Under the pieces are notes generated by a model. That model saw only the letters and a list, made by a program, of their open reading frames with translations, was not told the DNA's origin and ran no database searches. 64,000 nucleotides of DNA, from assembly GCF_019966535.1 (NCBI RefSeq), contig NZ_JAIMID010000009.1:62001-126000 (forward strand), in the 5' to 3' direction. Shown piece by piece: positions 35,354-45,474 of the stretch; the first letter of the stretch is position 1; the number at the start of each line of letters is the position of its first letter. Made by a program: the position numbers and the translations under genes. Origin of the DNA: Mesobacterium pallidum (GTDB lineage: Bacteria > Pseudomonadota > Alphaproteobacteria > Rhodobacterales > Rhodobacteraceae).

Positions 35354-36826
35354 ATGCCTGTACTTTGGCTCGTTTTGGCGGTTCTCGGGATCGCCCTTGT
35401 CGGCTACGTCCTGGGCCGGTCGCTGGCGCTCGCCAGCGCCGGCGGCGAGATCCGCAACCTGCATTCGCTGCCCAGCTACTACGGCTCGAACGTGGCGATG
35501 AAGGCGGCCGTGCCGGCGCTGCTGCTGCTTGTGGTCTGGCTGATCGTCCAGCCTTTCGTCGTCAACGGCATGGTCTCGGGGATGATCCCCGAGAGCGAGA
35601 TTTCAGAGGGCTCAAACCTTGGCCTCGTGATGGCCGAGGTGCACCGCACCTCGGAGGGGCTGAGCAACGCGGTCGCCGCCGGGATCATCGACGAGGACAC
35701 GGCACGCAACCCCGGTGCCGACCCCGAGACGATGACTGACCGGCTGAAGGACGCGGGCCAGGTCGTCACCTCGACCCTGACCGCGCCGATCCTCGCGGCC
35801 GCGCAGCGCTACCGCGCGCTTCATGACTCCGGCGCCTGGATCATGTCCGGCGTCGTGCTGGTGCTGGCGCTGGCCGGGCTGATCTGGGGCCTGCGCGAAA
35901 GCCAAGCCGAATTCCGCGCCCGCAACACGGTCGAACAAGGCATCCGCGCCCTGCTGATCGCCGCGGCCTCGATCGCGGTCCTGACCACCATCGGCATCGT
36001 GCTGTCGCTGATCTTCAACACGATCGAGTTCTTCCGGCTCTACCCGGCGGCCGAGTTCTTTTTCTCGCTCAACTGGGCGCCCAGCTTTTCCGGCCGCGGC
36101 GGCAGCTCCGAGTTGGGGATCATCCCGCTGCTCTGGGGCACGCTTTACATCAGCTTCGTCGCTCTGGTGGTGGCCGTGCCGGTGGGCCTCTTCGCCGCCG
36201 TCTACCTCAGCGAATACGCCACGCCCAAGGTGCGGGCCATCGCCAAGCCGCTGCTCGAGGTGCTGGCCGGCATCCCGACCATCGTCTACGGCCTCTTTGC
36301 GCTGCTGACCATCGGGCCGATCCTGCTGAGCGTCTTCGGTGACGACACGGTCGGCTGGATGCAGGGCCAGCGTGCCGTGATGACCGCCGGCATCGCCATG
36401 GGCATCATGCTGATCCCCTTCGTCAGCTCGCTGTCGGACGACATCATCAACGCGGTGCCGCAATCGCTGCGCGACGGGTCCTACGGGCTGGGCGCGACCA
36501 AGTCCGAAACCATCAAGCAGGTGATCCTGCCCGCCGCCCTGCCGGGCATCGTGGGCGCCATCCTGCTGGCCGCCAGCCGCGCCATCGGCGAGACGATGAT
36601 CGTGGTGCTGGGGGCAGGGGCCGCGGCCCGGCTGTCGCTCAACCCCTTCGAGGCGATGACCACCGTGACCGCCAAGATCGTCAGCCAGCTGACCGGCGAC
36701 AGCGATTTCGCCTCGCCCGAGGCGCTGGTGGCCTTTGCCCTGGGCATGAGCCTCTTCGTCATCACGCTGGGGCTCAACGTCCTCGCCCTCTACATCGTGC
36801 GCAAGTACCGGGAGCAGTACGAATGA
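35354..36826 (+). CDS. pstC: phosphate ABC transporter permease PstC
   Basis: A 490-residue permease, longer than the E. coli protein because of an N-terminal extension: helices at about 1-22 and 50-68, a soluble segment (75-155), and a helix at 160-180. The BPD_transp_1 domain (about 255-480) has the EAA-type loop SLRDGSYGLGATKSETIKQVILP. Extended forms are usual in alphaproteobacteria. It overlaps pstA by ATGA. Confidence 0.95.
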   Translation: MPVLWLVLAVLGIALVGYVLGRSLALASAGGEIRNLHSLPSYYGSNVAMKAAVPALLLLVVWLIVQPFVVNGMVSGMIPESEISEGSNLGLVMAEVHRTSEGLSNAVAAGIIDEDTARNPGADPETMTDRLKDAGQVVTSTLTAPILAAAQRYRALHDSGAWIMSGVVLVLALAGLIWGLRESQAEFRARNTVEQGIRALLIAAASIAVLTTIGIVLSLIFNTIEFFRLYPAAEFFFSLNWAPSFSGRGGSSELGIIPLLWGTLYISFVALVVAVPVGLFAAVYLSEYATPKVRAIAKPLLEVLAGIPTIVYGLFALLTIGPILLSVFGDDTVGWMQGQRAVMTAGIAMGIMLIPFVSSLSDDIINAVPQSLRDGSYGLGATKSETIKQVILPAALPGIVGAILLAASRAIGETMIVVLGAGAAARLSLNPFEAMTTVTAKIVSQLTGDSDFASPEALVAFALGMSLFVITLGLNVLALYIVRKYREQYE

Positions 36827-38172
36827 CCGACGCAAGCATGGGCGCCACGCCCGCCGCCAAGGGGTCGCTGACCACCGAAGACGCGCGGACGAAAAAGCGC
36901 AACGCCGCCGAGAAACGCTTCCAAATGTACGGGATCGCCGCCATCGGCGCCGGGCTGTTCTTCCTGCTCGTGCTGCTGGTCTCGATCCTTTCCTCCGGGC
37001 TGGGCGCCTTTCAACAGACCTTTATCGAGGTGCCCGTGTACCTCGACCCCGCCAAGCTGGACAAGAATGGCAACCGCGACCCGGCCGAGATGGCCAAGGT
37101 GTCGACCTTCGGCTACGGGCCGCTGATCGAACAGGCCATCTTTGCCCAGGTCGAGGCCAACGGGATCGCCACGCCGCTCGACAGCTCGAAGGACATGAAG
37201 GCGCTGATCTCGGCCTCGGCCGCCGCGCAGGTGCGTGACGTGGTGCTGGCGAACCCGGACCTCGTGGGCGAGACCGTGAGCTTCCGCATGCTGGCCGCCA
37301 GCCGCGTCGACGGCTACCTCAAGGGCCGGGTCCAGCGCGAGGACGTGGCGCGCGACAAGAACATCGACGCCGAGCACCTCGACCTGACGGACGCCTTCGT
37401 GGACGCCGGGATCGTCGCCAAGCAGTTCAACATCGACTTCGTGATCGGCGCCGATGCCTCGGAAAGCCGCCCCGAACAGGCTGGCTTGGGCGTGTCGATG
37501 CTGGGCTCGCTCTTCATGATGATCGTGGTGCTGGTTCTGGCACTGCCCATCGGCGTTGCCGCCTCGATCTACCTCGAGGAATTCGCGCCGCAGAACCGCT
37601 GGACCGACCTGATCGAGGTGAACATCTCGAACCTCGCCGCCGTGCCGTCGATCGTCTTCGGCATCCTCGGCCTTGCGGTCTTCATCCAGTTCGCGCACCT
37701 GCCGCAATCGGCTCCGCTGGTGGGCGGCCTCGTGCTGACCCTGATGACCCTGCCGACGATCATCATCTCGACCCGCGCCTCGCTCAAGGCGGTGCCGCCG
37801 TCGATCCGCGACGCAGCACTTGGCCTTGGCGCCTCGCGCACGCAATCGGTTTTCCACCACGTGCTGCCGCTGGCCATGCCCGGCATCCTGACGGGCACCA
37901 TCATCGGCCTGGCACAGGCGCTCGGCGAAACCGCGCCGCTCTTGCTGATCGGGATGGTCGGCTACATCGCCACCAACTATCCCGACGGCCTGGCCTCGGG
38001 CTTCATGGACCCGAACTCGGCCATGCCCGCGCAGATTTACGAATGGGCAAAACGCGCCGATCCGGCCTATTATGAACGGGCCTGGGGCGGGATCATCATC
38101 CTGCTGCTGTTCCTGATGACCATGAACATCATCGCCATCATCCTGCGCCGCCGCTTCGAGCGCCGCTGGTAA
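36823..38172 (+). CDS. pstA: phosphate ABC transporter permease PstA
   Basis: A 449-residue permease with a DUF3333-type N-terminal region (about 10-215: one membrane helix at 43-65 and a periplasmic domain), then the permease domain (about 230-440) with the EAA loop [23 protein letters not shown] and GETAPLL. It pairs with PstC to form the phosphate channel. It overlaps pstC by four bases and is followed by pstB after 17. Confidence 0.95.
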   Translation: MTDASMGATPAAKGSLTTEDARTKKRNAAEKRFQMYGIAAIGAGLFFLLVLLVSILSSGLGAFQQTFIEVPVYLDPAKLDKNGNRDPAEMAKVSTFGYGPLIEQAIFAQVEANGIATPLDSSKDMKALISASAAAQVRDVVLANPDLVGETVSFRMLAASRVDGYLKGRVQREDVARDKNIDAEHLDLTDAFVDAGIVAKQFNIDFVIGADASESRPEQAGLGVSMLGSLFMMIVVLVLALPIGVAASIYLEEFAPQNRWTDLIEVNISNLAAVPSIVFGILGLAVFIQFAHLPQSAPLVGGLVLTLMTLPTIIISTRASLKAVPPSIRDAALGLGASRTQSVFHHVLPLAMPGILTGTIIGLAQALGETAPLLLIGMVGYIATNYPDGLASGFMDPNSAMPAQIYEWAKRADPAYYERAWGGIIILLLFLMTMNIIAIILRRRFERRW

Positions 38173-38189
38173 CGGAAGGAGAGCTTCCC

Positions 38190-38987
38190 ATGAACGACAT
38201 GTCACTGCTGGAGAGACGCGTGGACACCAAGGATACCAAGATCTCGGCCCGCAAGGTTCAAGTCTTTTACGGCGACACCCATGCCATCAAGGACGTGGAT
38301 GTCGATATCCAGGACAAGACCGTGACCGCCTTCATCGGCCCGTCGGGCTGCGGCAAGTCCACCTTTCTGCGCTGCCTGAACCGGATGAACGACACCATCG
38401 ACATCTGCCGCGTGACCGGCGACATCATGCTGGACGGAGAGGACATCTACGACCGCCGCGTCGATCCGGTGCAGCTGCGCGCCAAGGTCGGCATGGTGTT
38501 CCAGAAACCGAACCCGTTCCCCAAGTCGATCTACGACAACGTGGCCTACGGACCCAAGATCCACGGGCTGGCCAAGAACAAGGCCGAGCTGGACGAGATC
38601 GTCGAAAAGGCCCTGCGCCGCGGCGCAATCTGGAACGAGGTCAAGGACCGGCTGCACGCGCCGGGCACGGGCCTGTCGGGCGGCCAGCAGCAACGCCTGT
38701 GCATCGCGCGCGCCATCGCGACCGAACCCGAGGTGCTGCTGATGGATGAACCCTGTTCAGCGCTCGACCCCATCGCCACGGCCCAGGTCGAGGAACTGAT
38801 CGACGAACTGCGCCAAAGCTACTCGGTCGTGATCGTCACGCACTCGATGCAACAGGCCGCGCGGGTCAGCCAGAAGACCGCTTTTTTCCACCTGGGCAAC
38901 CTGGTGGAATACGACGACACCTCGACGATCTTCACCAACCCCAGCGATCCGCGCACGGAAAGCTACATCACCGGCCGGATCGGCTGA
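38190..38987 (+). CDS. pstB: phosphate ABC transporter ATPase PstB
   Basis: A 265-residue ABC ATPase: Walker [10 protein letters not shown] (50-58), Q-loop around [19 protein letters not shown] (the PstB-specific segment), signature LSGGQQQR and Walker B VLLMDEP with SALDP, then the H-loop HSM. It powers the PstCA channel. GGAAGGAGAG precedes the start. Confidence 0.97.
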   Translation: MNDMSLLERRVDTKDTKISARKVQVFYGDTHAIKDVDVDIQDKTVTAFIGPSGCGKSTFLRCLNRMNDTIDICRVTGDIMLDGEDIYDRRVDPVQLRAKVGMVFQKPNPFPKSIYDNVAYGPKIHGLAKNKAELDEIVEKALRRGAIWNEVKDRLHAPGTGLSGGQQQRLCIARAIATEPEVLLMDEPCSALDPIATAQVEELIDELRQSYSVVIVTHSMQQAARVSQKTAFFHLGNLVEYDDTSTIFTNPSDPRTESYITGRIG

Positions 38988-39004
38988 CGGGAGGGCCAGA
39001 CCAC

Positions 39005-39730
39005 ATGGCACAGCATATTTCCTCGGCCTTCGACCGTGACCTCGAAGCGGTGCAGGCGCGCATCATGAAGATGGGCGGCATGGTCGAAGAGGCCATCACC
39101 GAGGCCGCCCGGTCCCTTGTCGAACGCGACGAGGAACTGGCCGAGCAGGTCCGCGCCGGCGACAAGGCCATCGACGCGATGGAAGAGCAGATCAACGAGG
39201 AGGCCGCCCGCATCATCGCGCTGCGCGCCCCCACGGCCATCGACCTGCGGCTTGTCCTGTCGGTGCTGCGGATCTCGAGCAATCTCGAGCGGATCGGCGA
39301 TTATTCCAAGAACATCGCCAAGCGCACCGGCGTGCTGATGCAGCTGCCGACCATCGACGGGGCCGGGCAGGCGCTGAAACGCATGGCCCGCGAGACACAG
39401 CTGATGCTGGACGACGCGCTTGACGCTTACATGCAGCGCAACGACGCGCTGGCCCGCGACGTGATCGCGCGCGATGCGGACGTGGACCAGATGTACAACG
39501 CGCTGTTCCGCGAACTGCTGACCTTCATGATGGAGGATCCGCGCAACATCACCCCCTGCATGCACCTGCATTTCATCGCCAAGAACATCGAACGCATGGG
39601 CGACCACGTCACCTCGATCGCCGAGCAGGTGGTCTACCTTGTGACGGGCGAGACCGCCGACGAGGTGCGCGAAAAGCTCGACCGCACCTCGACCGATGCA
39701 GCGATGAGCACGCAAGGCGCCGGGGAGTGA
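39005..39730 (+). CDS. phoU: phosphate signalling protein PhoU
   Basis: A 241-residue protein of two similar three-helix PhoU repeats (about 15-105 and 120-215) with metal-binding ExxxD-type motifs. PhoU couples PstSCAB to the PhoR sensor and represses the Pho regulon when phosphate is plentiful. It sits between pstB and phoB, the common arrangement. Confidence 0.95.
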   Translation: MAQHISSAFDRDLEAVQARIMKMGGMVEEAITEAARSLVERDEELAEQVRAGDKAIDAMEEQINEEAARIIALRAPTAIDLRLVLSVLRISSNLERIGDYSKNIAKRTGVLMQLPTIDGAGQALKRMARETQLMLDDALDAYMQRNDALARDVIARDADVDQMYNALFRELLTFMMEDPRNITPCMHLHFIAKNIERMGDHVTSIAEQVVYLVTGETADEVREKLDRTSTDAAMSTQGAGE

Positions 39731-39734
39731 CACC

Positions 39735-40424
39735 ATGAGCGTGCCCCATCCCGTCGTCCTGCTGGTCGAGGACGAACCGGCGCAGCGCGAAGTGCTGGCC
39801 TACAATCTCGAGGCCGAAGGGTTTGACGTCGTCTCGGCCGACAACGGCGAAGACGCGCTGCTGCTTTTCGACGAGGAAGGCCCGGACGTGGTCGTGCTGG
39901 ACTGGATGATGCCCCAGCTCTCGGGGATCGAGGTCTGCCGCCGCCTGAAATCCCGGCCGGAAAGCCGCGGCGTACCGATCATCATGCTCTCGGCCCGGTC
40001 CGAAGAGGTTGACCGTGTGCGTGGCCTCGAGACCGGCGCCGATGATTACGTCATCAAGCCCTATTCGGTGCGCGAGCTGATGGCGCGGGTGCGCACCCAG
40101 CTGCGCCGCACGCGGGCCGCCGCCGTGGGCGAACGGCTCGAGGTCGGCGATATCACGCTGGACGCCGCGACCCACAAGGTGTTCCGCGCGGGTGAAGAGC
40201 TGAAGCTCGGGCCCACCGAATTCCGCCTGCTGGCCACACTAATGGAAAAACCCGGCCGCGTGCTGAGCCGCGCGCAGCTGCTGGACCTCGTCTGGGGCCG
40301 TGACGTCTATGTCGACACCCGCACGGTCGACGTCCATGTGGGCCGGCTGCGCAAGGCGCTCTGCGTGCATGGCGGCGACGATCCGGTGCGCACGGTGCGC
40401 GGCGCGGGCTACGCGCTGGGGTGA
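39735..40424 (+). CDS. phoB: phosphate regulon response regulator PhoB
   Basis: A 229-residue OmpR-family regulator: receiver domain (about 5-120) with phosphorylated D56 in VVVLDWMMP and the conserved lysine in DDYVIKPYS, then a winged-helix DNA-binding domain (about 135-228) with LGPTEFRLLATLMEKPGRVLS and TVDVHVGRLRKAL. It should bind the Pho box at 34104. Its partner phoR is at 46483-47508, not adjacent. Confidence 0.95.
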   Translation: MSVPHPVVLLVEDEPAQREVLAYNLEAEGFDVVSADNGEDALLLFDEEGPDVVVLDWMMPQLSGIEVCRRLKSRPESRGVPIIMLSARSEEVDRVRGLETGADDYVIKPYSVRELMARVRTQLRRTRAAAVGERLEVGDITLDAATHKVFRAGEELKLGPTEFRLLATLMEKPGRVLSRAQLLDLVWGRDVYVDTRTVDVHVGRLRKALCVHGGDDPVRTVRGAGYALG

Positions 40425-40474
40425 CGGGCAGGGCGCTTGTTCCGGCCTTCGGAACATGGAGGCCGACTTGCGTC

Positions 40475-40494
40475 CTGCGCCAATCGGCGCAGGC
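40475..40494 (+). terminator. stem-loops after phoB
   Basis: CCTGCGCC-aatc-GGCGCAGG, an eight-base-pair hairpin 50 bases after the phoB stop. A second hairpin GTTCCG / CGGAAC is just upstream (40439-40455). No T-run, so termination is likely but not certain. Confidence 0.55.
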
Positions 40495-40562
40495 GATTCC
40501 GGTCGAAATCGCCCGTTCCCTGATATACTCCTGACGGAACACGATTCAGGAGGAGAAGAGGG

Positions 40563-41783
40563 ATGCTCGACCGACCCAAGCTGCGCGCCAAGGATGCCCC
40601 GGACCTTGGCTCATTTGACTGGGAAGACCCCTTCCGCCTGGCCGACCAGCTGAGCGAAGAGGAACGCATGGTAGCCGAAGCCGCGCGGTCCTACGCGCAG
40701 GAAAAACTGCAGCCGCGCGTCACCGATGCCTACCTGACCGAGCAGACCGACCCGGCGATCTTTGCCGAGATGGGCGCCATGGGCCTGCTGGGCACCACCA
40801 TTCCCGAGGAATACGGCGGCATCGGCGCGGGTTATGTCACCTACGGCCTTGTCGCGCGCGAGGTGGAGCGGGTGGACAGCGGCTACCGGTCGATGATGTC
40901 GGTGCAATCCAGCCTCGTGATGTACCCGATCTATGCCTACGGATCCGAAGACCAACGGTCCAAGTACCTGCCCAAGCTGGCCTCGGGCGAATGGATCGGT
41001 TGTTTCGGGCTGACCGAACCCGACGCGGGCTCCGACCCGGGCGGCATGAAGACTACCGCAAAAAAGACCGAGGGCGGCTATGTGCTGAACGGGTCCAAGA
41101 TGTGGATCTCGAACGCGCCCATCGCCGATGTCTTCGTCGTCTGGGCCAAGTCCGAGGCGCATGGCGGCAAGATCCGTGGCTTCGTTCTGGACAAGGGCTT
41201 GAAGGGGCTGAGCGCGCCGAAGATCGAAAAGAAGCTGTCCCTGCGCGCCTCGATCACCGGGGAAATCGTGCTGGACGGCGTCGAGGTCGGCGAGGACGCG
41301 CTGCTGCCGCATGTGGAGGGGCTGAAGGGCCCGTTCGGCTGTCTCAACCGCGCGCGCTACGGCATTTCCTGGGGCGCGATGGGCGCCGCGGAATTCTGCT
41401 GGATGGCGGCGCGGCAATACGGGCTCGACCGGCACCAGTTCAAGAAGCCGCTGGCGCAGACGCAGCTGTTCCAGAAGAAACTGGCCGACATGCAGACCGA
41501 GATCGCGCTGGGACTTCAGGCCTCGCTGCGCGTGGGTCGGCTGCTGGACGAGGCAAAGGCCGCGCCCGAGATGATTTCGATCGTCAAGCGCAACAATTGC
41601 GGCAAGGCGCTCGAGATCGCCCGGATGGCCCGCGACATGCACGGCGGCAACGGCATCTCGGCCGAGTTCCAGGTCATGCGCCACATGGTCAACCTCGAGA
41701 CGGTGAACACCTACGAGGGCACCCATGACGTGCATGCGCTGATCCTCGGGCGTGCGCAGACCGGCTTGCAGGCGTTCTTCTGA
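40563..41783 (+). CDS. gcdH: glutaryl-CoA dehydrogenase
   Basis: A 406-residue flavin acyl-CoA dehydrogenase that oxidises and decarboxylates glutaryl-CoA to crotonyl-CoA in lysine/tryptophan breakdown. Specific motifs match GCDH closely: [14 protein letters not shown] [40 protein letters not shown]-like [11 protein letters not shown], and the catalytic Glu385 in [19 protein letters not shown] precedes the start. It is followed four bases later by an FAD oxidoreductase. Confidence 0.95.
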   Translation: MLDRPKLRAKDAPDLGSFDWEDPFRLADQLSEEERMVAEAARSYAQEKLQPRVTDAYLTEQTDPAIFAEMGAMGLLGTTIPEEYGGIGAGYVTYGLVAREVERVDSGYRSMMSVQSSLVMYPIYAYGSEDQRSKYLPKLASGEWIGCFGLTEPDAGSDPGGMKTTAKKTEGGYVLNGSKMWISNAPIADVFVVWAKSEAHGGKIRGFVLDKGLKGLSAPKIEKKLSLRASITGEIVLDGVEVGEDALLPHVEGLKGPFGCLNRARYGISWGAMGAAEFCWMAARQYGLDRHQFKKPLAQTQLFQKKLADMQTEIALGLQASLRVGRLLDEAKAAPEMISIVKRNNCGKALEIARMARDMHGGNGISAEFQVMRHMVNLETVNTYEGTHDVHALILGRAQTGLQAFF

Positions 41784-41787
41784 CATC

Positions 41788-43056
41788 ATGACCAGCCTCT
41801 GGCAGGACACGTCCGCCGAACATGTGACCTGCGCGCCGTTGGCGGGCGCGCAGACCGCCGATCTTGCCATCGTCGGCGGCGGCTTCACCGGCCTTTCGGC
41901 GGCGCTGGAGGCGGCCGGGGCAGGGCTGCGCGTGATCCTGCTCGAGGCCGAGACGATCGGTCACGGCGGCTCGGGCCGCAACGTGGGGCTGGTGAATGCG
42001 GGGCTTTGGCTGCCACCCGACGCGGTCGAGAAATCCATGGGCACGGAACCCGGCGCGCGACTGAACGCGGCGCTGGCCGGCGCGCCCGACCTCGTGTTCG
42101 ACCTGATCCAGCGCCACGGCATCGCCTGCGAGGCGCGGCGCGCCGGGACGATCCACCTGGCCCATGCGCCCTCGGGCCTGTCGGACCTCTCGGAACGGGC
42201 ACGGCAACAGAAAGCACGCGGCGCCCCGGTGCAACTGCTGGATGCGGACGAGGTCGCCCGGCGCACCGGCACGCGGCATTTCCACGGCGGTCTCTTCGAT
42301 CCGCGGGCTGGCACGATCCAACCTTTGGCCTATGTCCGCGGCCTTGCGCGCACGGCGCAAGGATCTGGAGCAATCCTGCATGAAAACAGTACACTGGAAC
42401 GTATTCTTCACGTAGAAGGTCAATGGCGCCTGCACAGCGCAGATGGCCAGGTGACGGCGCCGAAACTGTTGATCGCGACCAATGCCTACCATCGGTTCGT
42501 GCCTGGCTTTCACGTGCCGCGCACGGCCGTGGTCGGCTATTTCCAGATGGCGACGCCGCCGCTGCCCGACGATGTCGCCGCCGCGATCCTGCCAGAGGGC
42601 GAAGGCTGCTGGGACACCGGCACGGTAATGACCAGCCTGCGCCGGGACAGAGCGGGCCGCATCATATTGGGCGCATTGGGAATTCCCGAGGGGGTGGGTG
42701 CAAGGCTCCACCACGACTGGGCCCGGCGCAAGCTGCTGAAGATCTTCCCGGACCTTGGCTCGCAGGACTGGACCCATCATTGGTGGGGCCGCATCGCGAT
42801 GACCAGCGACCACATTCCCAAGGTCATCGACCTTGGTCGCGATGCCTGGGCCGTCATGGGGTACTCCGGTCGCGGCATCGGCCCGGGCACGTTGATGGGG
42901 CGCGCCGTGGCGCAATCCATGATCACCGGCAACACCACCGCAATGCCAGTTCCCGTCAGCGATGCGCGCTACCGCGATGCCATGCCGGGGATGCGCAGTC
43001 TCGTCGTCGAGACGGGAGCACGCGCGCTTCATTGGATCGGCGCACGCCGGGGCTGA
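41788..43056 (+). CDS. FAD-dependent amino acid/amine oxidoreductase (DAO family)
   Basis: A 422-residue DAO-fold flavoprotein: dinucleotide-binding motif LAIVGGGFTGLSAA (about 27-40) followed by an acidic strand end (RVILLEAE), the GGSGRNVGLVNAG loop, and the C-terminal YSGRGIGPGTLMGR. It resembles gamma-glutamylputrescine oxidase (PuuB-like) and other amine oxidases; the substrate is uncertain. It probably shares a transcript with gcdH, although the pathway link is unclear. Confidence 0.87.
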   Translation: MTSLWQDTSAEHVTCAPLAGAQTADLAIVGGGFTGLSAALEAAGAGLRVILLEAETIGHGGSGRNVGLVNAGLWLPPDAVEKSMGTEPGARLNAALAGAPDLVFDLIQRHGIACEARRAGTIHLAHAPSGLSDLSERARQQKARGAPVQLLDADEVARRTGTRHFHGGLFDPRAGTIQPLAYVRGLARTAQGSGAILHENSTLERILHVEGQWRLHSADGQVTAPKLLIATNAYHRFVPGFHVPRTAVVGYFQMATPPLPDDVAAAILPEGEGCWDTGTVMTSLRRDRAGRIILGALGIPEGVGARLHHDWARRKLLKIFPDLGSQDWTHHWWGRIAMTSDHIPKVIDLGRDAWAVMGYSGRGIGPGTLMGRAVAQSMITGNTTAMPVPVSDARYRDAMPGMRSLVVETGARALHWIGARRG

Positions 43057-43301
43057 TCGCCGCTGTACGCGTAAGTCGAGTAATCGGTATTATGTGATTT
43101 TTATATTGGGACCGAATGGGCCCCCACATCAAGGCCTTATGGCAATACGCTCATCCATACGGACTGTCCCAAGGATCCGCATTGCGGCAGACCGCCCGGA
43201 ATTCCCCCCGACCTGGCAGAAACCTTGCTGTAGACAGGAACCTGCACCTCTGGCACAAAAATTCTCACCAGCCGAACATCGACAGCAAGGAGTCCGCCCA
43301 C

Positions 43302-44063
43302 GTGTATCCCTATGACGATTATCTGATCGCTCTGACCAATGCGCCATCGATCGAGGCGCTCTGGGATATGCACACGCGCAAGATGGCAGGATACGGCTTT
43401 GACCGGCTGATCTATGGCTTCACCCATTACCGCACGGCGACCTCTCTGGGCGATCCCGACGATTTCATCGTCCTGACGAACCACAGCGCGGAATACCGCA
43501 AGGCCTTCCTGACCGACGGCCTCTACTTCCACGCGCCGATGGTCCGCTGGGCAGTCGAGCACGAAGGCGCCGCCAGTTGGAGCCTGCTGCGCGACATGGT
43601 CGAGACCGGCACGCTCAGCGACAGCGAACGCAAGGTGCTCGAGTTCAACCGCTCCATGGGCGTCACGGCCGGTTACTCGATCAGCTTCAAGTCCGTCTCT
43701 GTCCGCTCCAAGGGCGCCATCGCGCTGACCGCGCGCGCCGGGATGGATCAGGACGAGGTCGATGCGATCTGGGCCGAACATGGCGAGGACATCATCGTCA
43801 TGAACAACGTGGCGCATCTGAAGATCCTCACTCTGCCCAACACCTCGCTGTCGGGCCGCACGCTGACCAAGCGACAGCGCGAGGCGCTGGAATGGGTCGG
43901 CGACGGCAAGACCACGGCCGATATCGCGATTCTCATGGGCCTCACTCCCGCTACGGTCGAGAAACATTTGCGTCTTGCTCGTGAGGCGCTAAACGTGGAG
44001 ACAACGGCCCAGGCCGTGCTCAAGGCGGCCTTCCAGAACCAAATGTTTGTTATGGAAGCGTGA
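43302..44063 (+). CDS. orphan LuxR-family regulator with autoinducer-binding-type domain
   Basis: A 253-residue two-domain regulator: an N-terminal autoinducer-binding fold (about 15-165) and a LuxR HTH (about 180-245; LTKRQREALEWVGDGKT, LTPATVEKHLRLAREAL). GTG at 43302 has AAGGAG nine bases upstream; a longer frame from 43116 exists but its extra 62 residues look non-coding. By my eye alignment, the AHL-contact positions W57, Y61 and D70 of LuxR are Tyr, Phe and Ala here, while W85 is kept. No luxI-type synthase is in the window, so it is a LuxR solo, perhaps with another ligand. Confidence 0.88.
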   Translation: MYPYDDYLIALTNAPSIEALWDMHTRKMAGYGFDRLIYGFTHYRTATSLGDPDDFIVLTNHSAEYRKAFLTDGLYFHAPMVRWAVEHEGAASWSLLRDMVETGTLSDSERKVLEFNRSMGVTAGYSISFKSVSVRSKGAIALTARAGMDQDEVDAIWAEHGEDIIVMNNVAHLKILTLPNTSLSGRTLTKRQREALEWVGDGKTTADIAILMGLTPATVEKHLRLAREALNVETTAQAVLKAAFQNQMFVMEA

Positions 44064-44271
44064 TTCCAGAATCAGGGGGAATTTTGGCCGCGTTTTTTAC
44101 CGAAAGGTAGGGAATCCCTGACTTCCTTAACCCCGGGTAAATTGGCAGATTGGCCGTGTTCCGTGAGTGGTGGCTTTAGCCAGGGAACACCGGGTTGGAA
44201 CCCCAGACATAACTGGGCCATTCCGATCTGCCGGTTCGCCGGAGCTGGTTGCGGGGGTCTATAGTCGGCCT

Positions 44272-44375
44272 TCGCGCCAGCACTCAAACCGGGCCGGATC
44301 CCGCCTCATCCCCAACTTCAAGCGGGGCCGGTCTGAAAGGAAGAGGGTGTCGTCGGTCCGGACGGCACCCTTTTT
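44272..44375 (+). ncRNA. possible structured small RNA
   Basis: A -10-like TATAGT (44260-44265) without a clear -35 is followed by about 100 bases that fold through ACCGG...CCGGT and CCCGC...GCGGG arms and end in a strong terminator at 44345-44375. It could equally be the far 3' end of the luxR transcript. Weak evidence. Confidence 0.3.
44345..44375 (+). terminator. Rho-independent terminator
   Basis: GGGTG-t-CGTC / GACG-g-CACCC with a six-base loop and five Ts. It ends the luxR transcript or a small RNA. Confidence 0.85.
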
Positions 44376-44408
44376 CGTTGTGCGGCGTCCGGCGGGCGCA
44401 ATCCGGAC

Positions 44409-44441
44409 AAAGGAAAAGGGCGCCCGTTTCGGGGCGCCCTT
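44409..44441 (-). terminator. terminator of rpsB-tsf
   Basis: On the minus strand: AAGGGCGCCC / GGGCGCCCTT with a six-base loop followed by TTTTCCTTT, 26 bases after the tsf stop. Confidence 0.85.
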
Positions 44442-44466
44442 CCCTTTTCATGATCCGAAGAAAGGA

Positions 44467-45342
44467 TCAGCCCTGGGCGGCCTTGGCCACCTCGGCTGCG
44501 AAATCCTCTTTCTCCTTCTCGATGCCTTCACCGACCTGCATGCGGATAAAGCCGAGGATCTCGGCGCCCGCGGCTTCGGCGGCTTCGGCAACGGTCTTGT
44601 CGGTGTCCATGACGAACTGCTGACCGGTCAGGGTGATTTCGGCCAGGAACTTCTTCATGCGGCCGACGATCATCTTCTCGATCACGGCGTCGGGCTTGCC
44701 CGATTCCCGCGCGATGTCGATCTGGACCTGCTTTTCCTTCTCGACGATGGACGGGTCGAGCTCGGCCTCGTTCAGCGCCTGCGGGTTGGCGGCGGCGATG
44801 TGCATCGCGACCTGCTTGCCGAACGCCTCGTCACCGCCCTTGAGCGCGACGACGACGCCGATCTGGCCCATGCCGTCGGTGGCGGCGTTGTGCACGTAGG
44901 TGGCCACGACATCGCCCGAGATCTTGGCCATGCGACGCAGCGACATGTTCTCGCCGATGGTGGCGATCTTGTCGGTGATCATGTCCGCGACCTTCTTGCC
45001 AGCCACGTCCGCTTCGGCCAGGGCCTCGACGGAATCGACGTTCACCGCAGCGCCGGCGATCTTCGACACCATGTCCTGGAAGTCGGCGTTCTTGGCGACA
45101 AAGTCGGTTTCCGAGTTCACCTCGACCGCGACACCGGTGCCACCGTCGACCTTGACGGCCACCAGCCCCTCGGCGGCGGTGCGGCCCGATTTCTTGGCGG
45201 CCTTGGCCAGGCCCTTGGTGCGCAGCCAGTCCACGGCGGCTTCCATGTCGCCGTCGGTTTCCACCAGCGCCTTCTTGGCATCCATCATGCCTGCGCCGGT
45301 CATTTCGCGCAGTTCTTTCACCTGTGCAGCAGTGATCGCCAT
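44467..45342 (-). CDS. tsf: elongation factor Ts
   Basis: A 291-residue guanine-nucleotide exchange factor for EF-Tu. An N-terminal UBA-like module ([21 protein letters not shown]) precedes the EF-Ts core with the conserved TDFVAKN motif (about 79-85) that contacts EF-Tu. It lies 132 bases downstream of rpsB on the same strand, with GC-rich hairpins in the gap (GGGCGCGGG / CCCGCGCCC at about 45393-45410). Confidence 0.97.
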   Translation of the reverse strand: MAITAAQVKELREMTGAGMMDAKKALVETDGDMEAAVDWLRTKGLAKAAKKSGRTAAEGLVAVKVDGGTGVAVEVNSETDFVAKNADFQDMVSKIAGAAVNVDSVEALAEADVAGKKVADMITDKIATIGENMSLRRMAKISGDVVATYVHNAATDGMGQIGVVVALKGGDEAFGKQVAMHIAAANPQALNEAELDPSIVEKEKQVQIDIARESGKPDAVIEKMIVGRMKKFLAEITLTGQQFVMDTDKTVAEAAEAAGAEILGFIRMQVGEGIEKEKEDFAAEVAKAAQG

Positions 45343-45474
45343 GTCGTGGCTCTCCTCTATGTCTTGTCGGGCTCCGTGGGCCGGAGCAATCCGGGCGCGG
45401 GTTACCCCGCGCCCCGTAACAGCATCATGACCCCTGCCCCGCCCGCGACACGCGCCGCAAGGCAGGACGGTCGA

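Larger units (their letters stand above)
44064..44466. other. 403-bp gene-free region, luxR to tsf
   Basis: No protein frame is convincing. From the left: a short palindrome at the luxR stop (TGATTC-ca-GAATCA, 44061-44074), a TACC-gaaa-GGTA hairpin near 44100, a TATAGT box at 44260, a plus-strand terminator at 44345-44375 and the tsf terminator at 44409-44441. A plus-strand small RNA is possible (see 44272). Confidence 0.45.

Noticed and set aside
43116..43301. 62-residue N-terminal extension of the LuxR protein
   Set aside because: The segment lacks structure and family similarity. A GTG with a good AAGGAG at the right distance starts exactly at the domain boundary.
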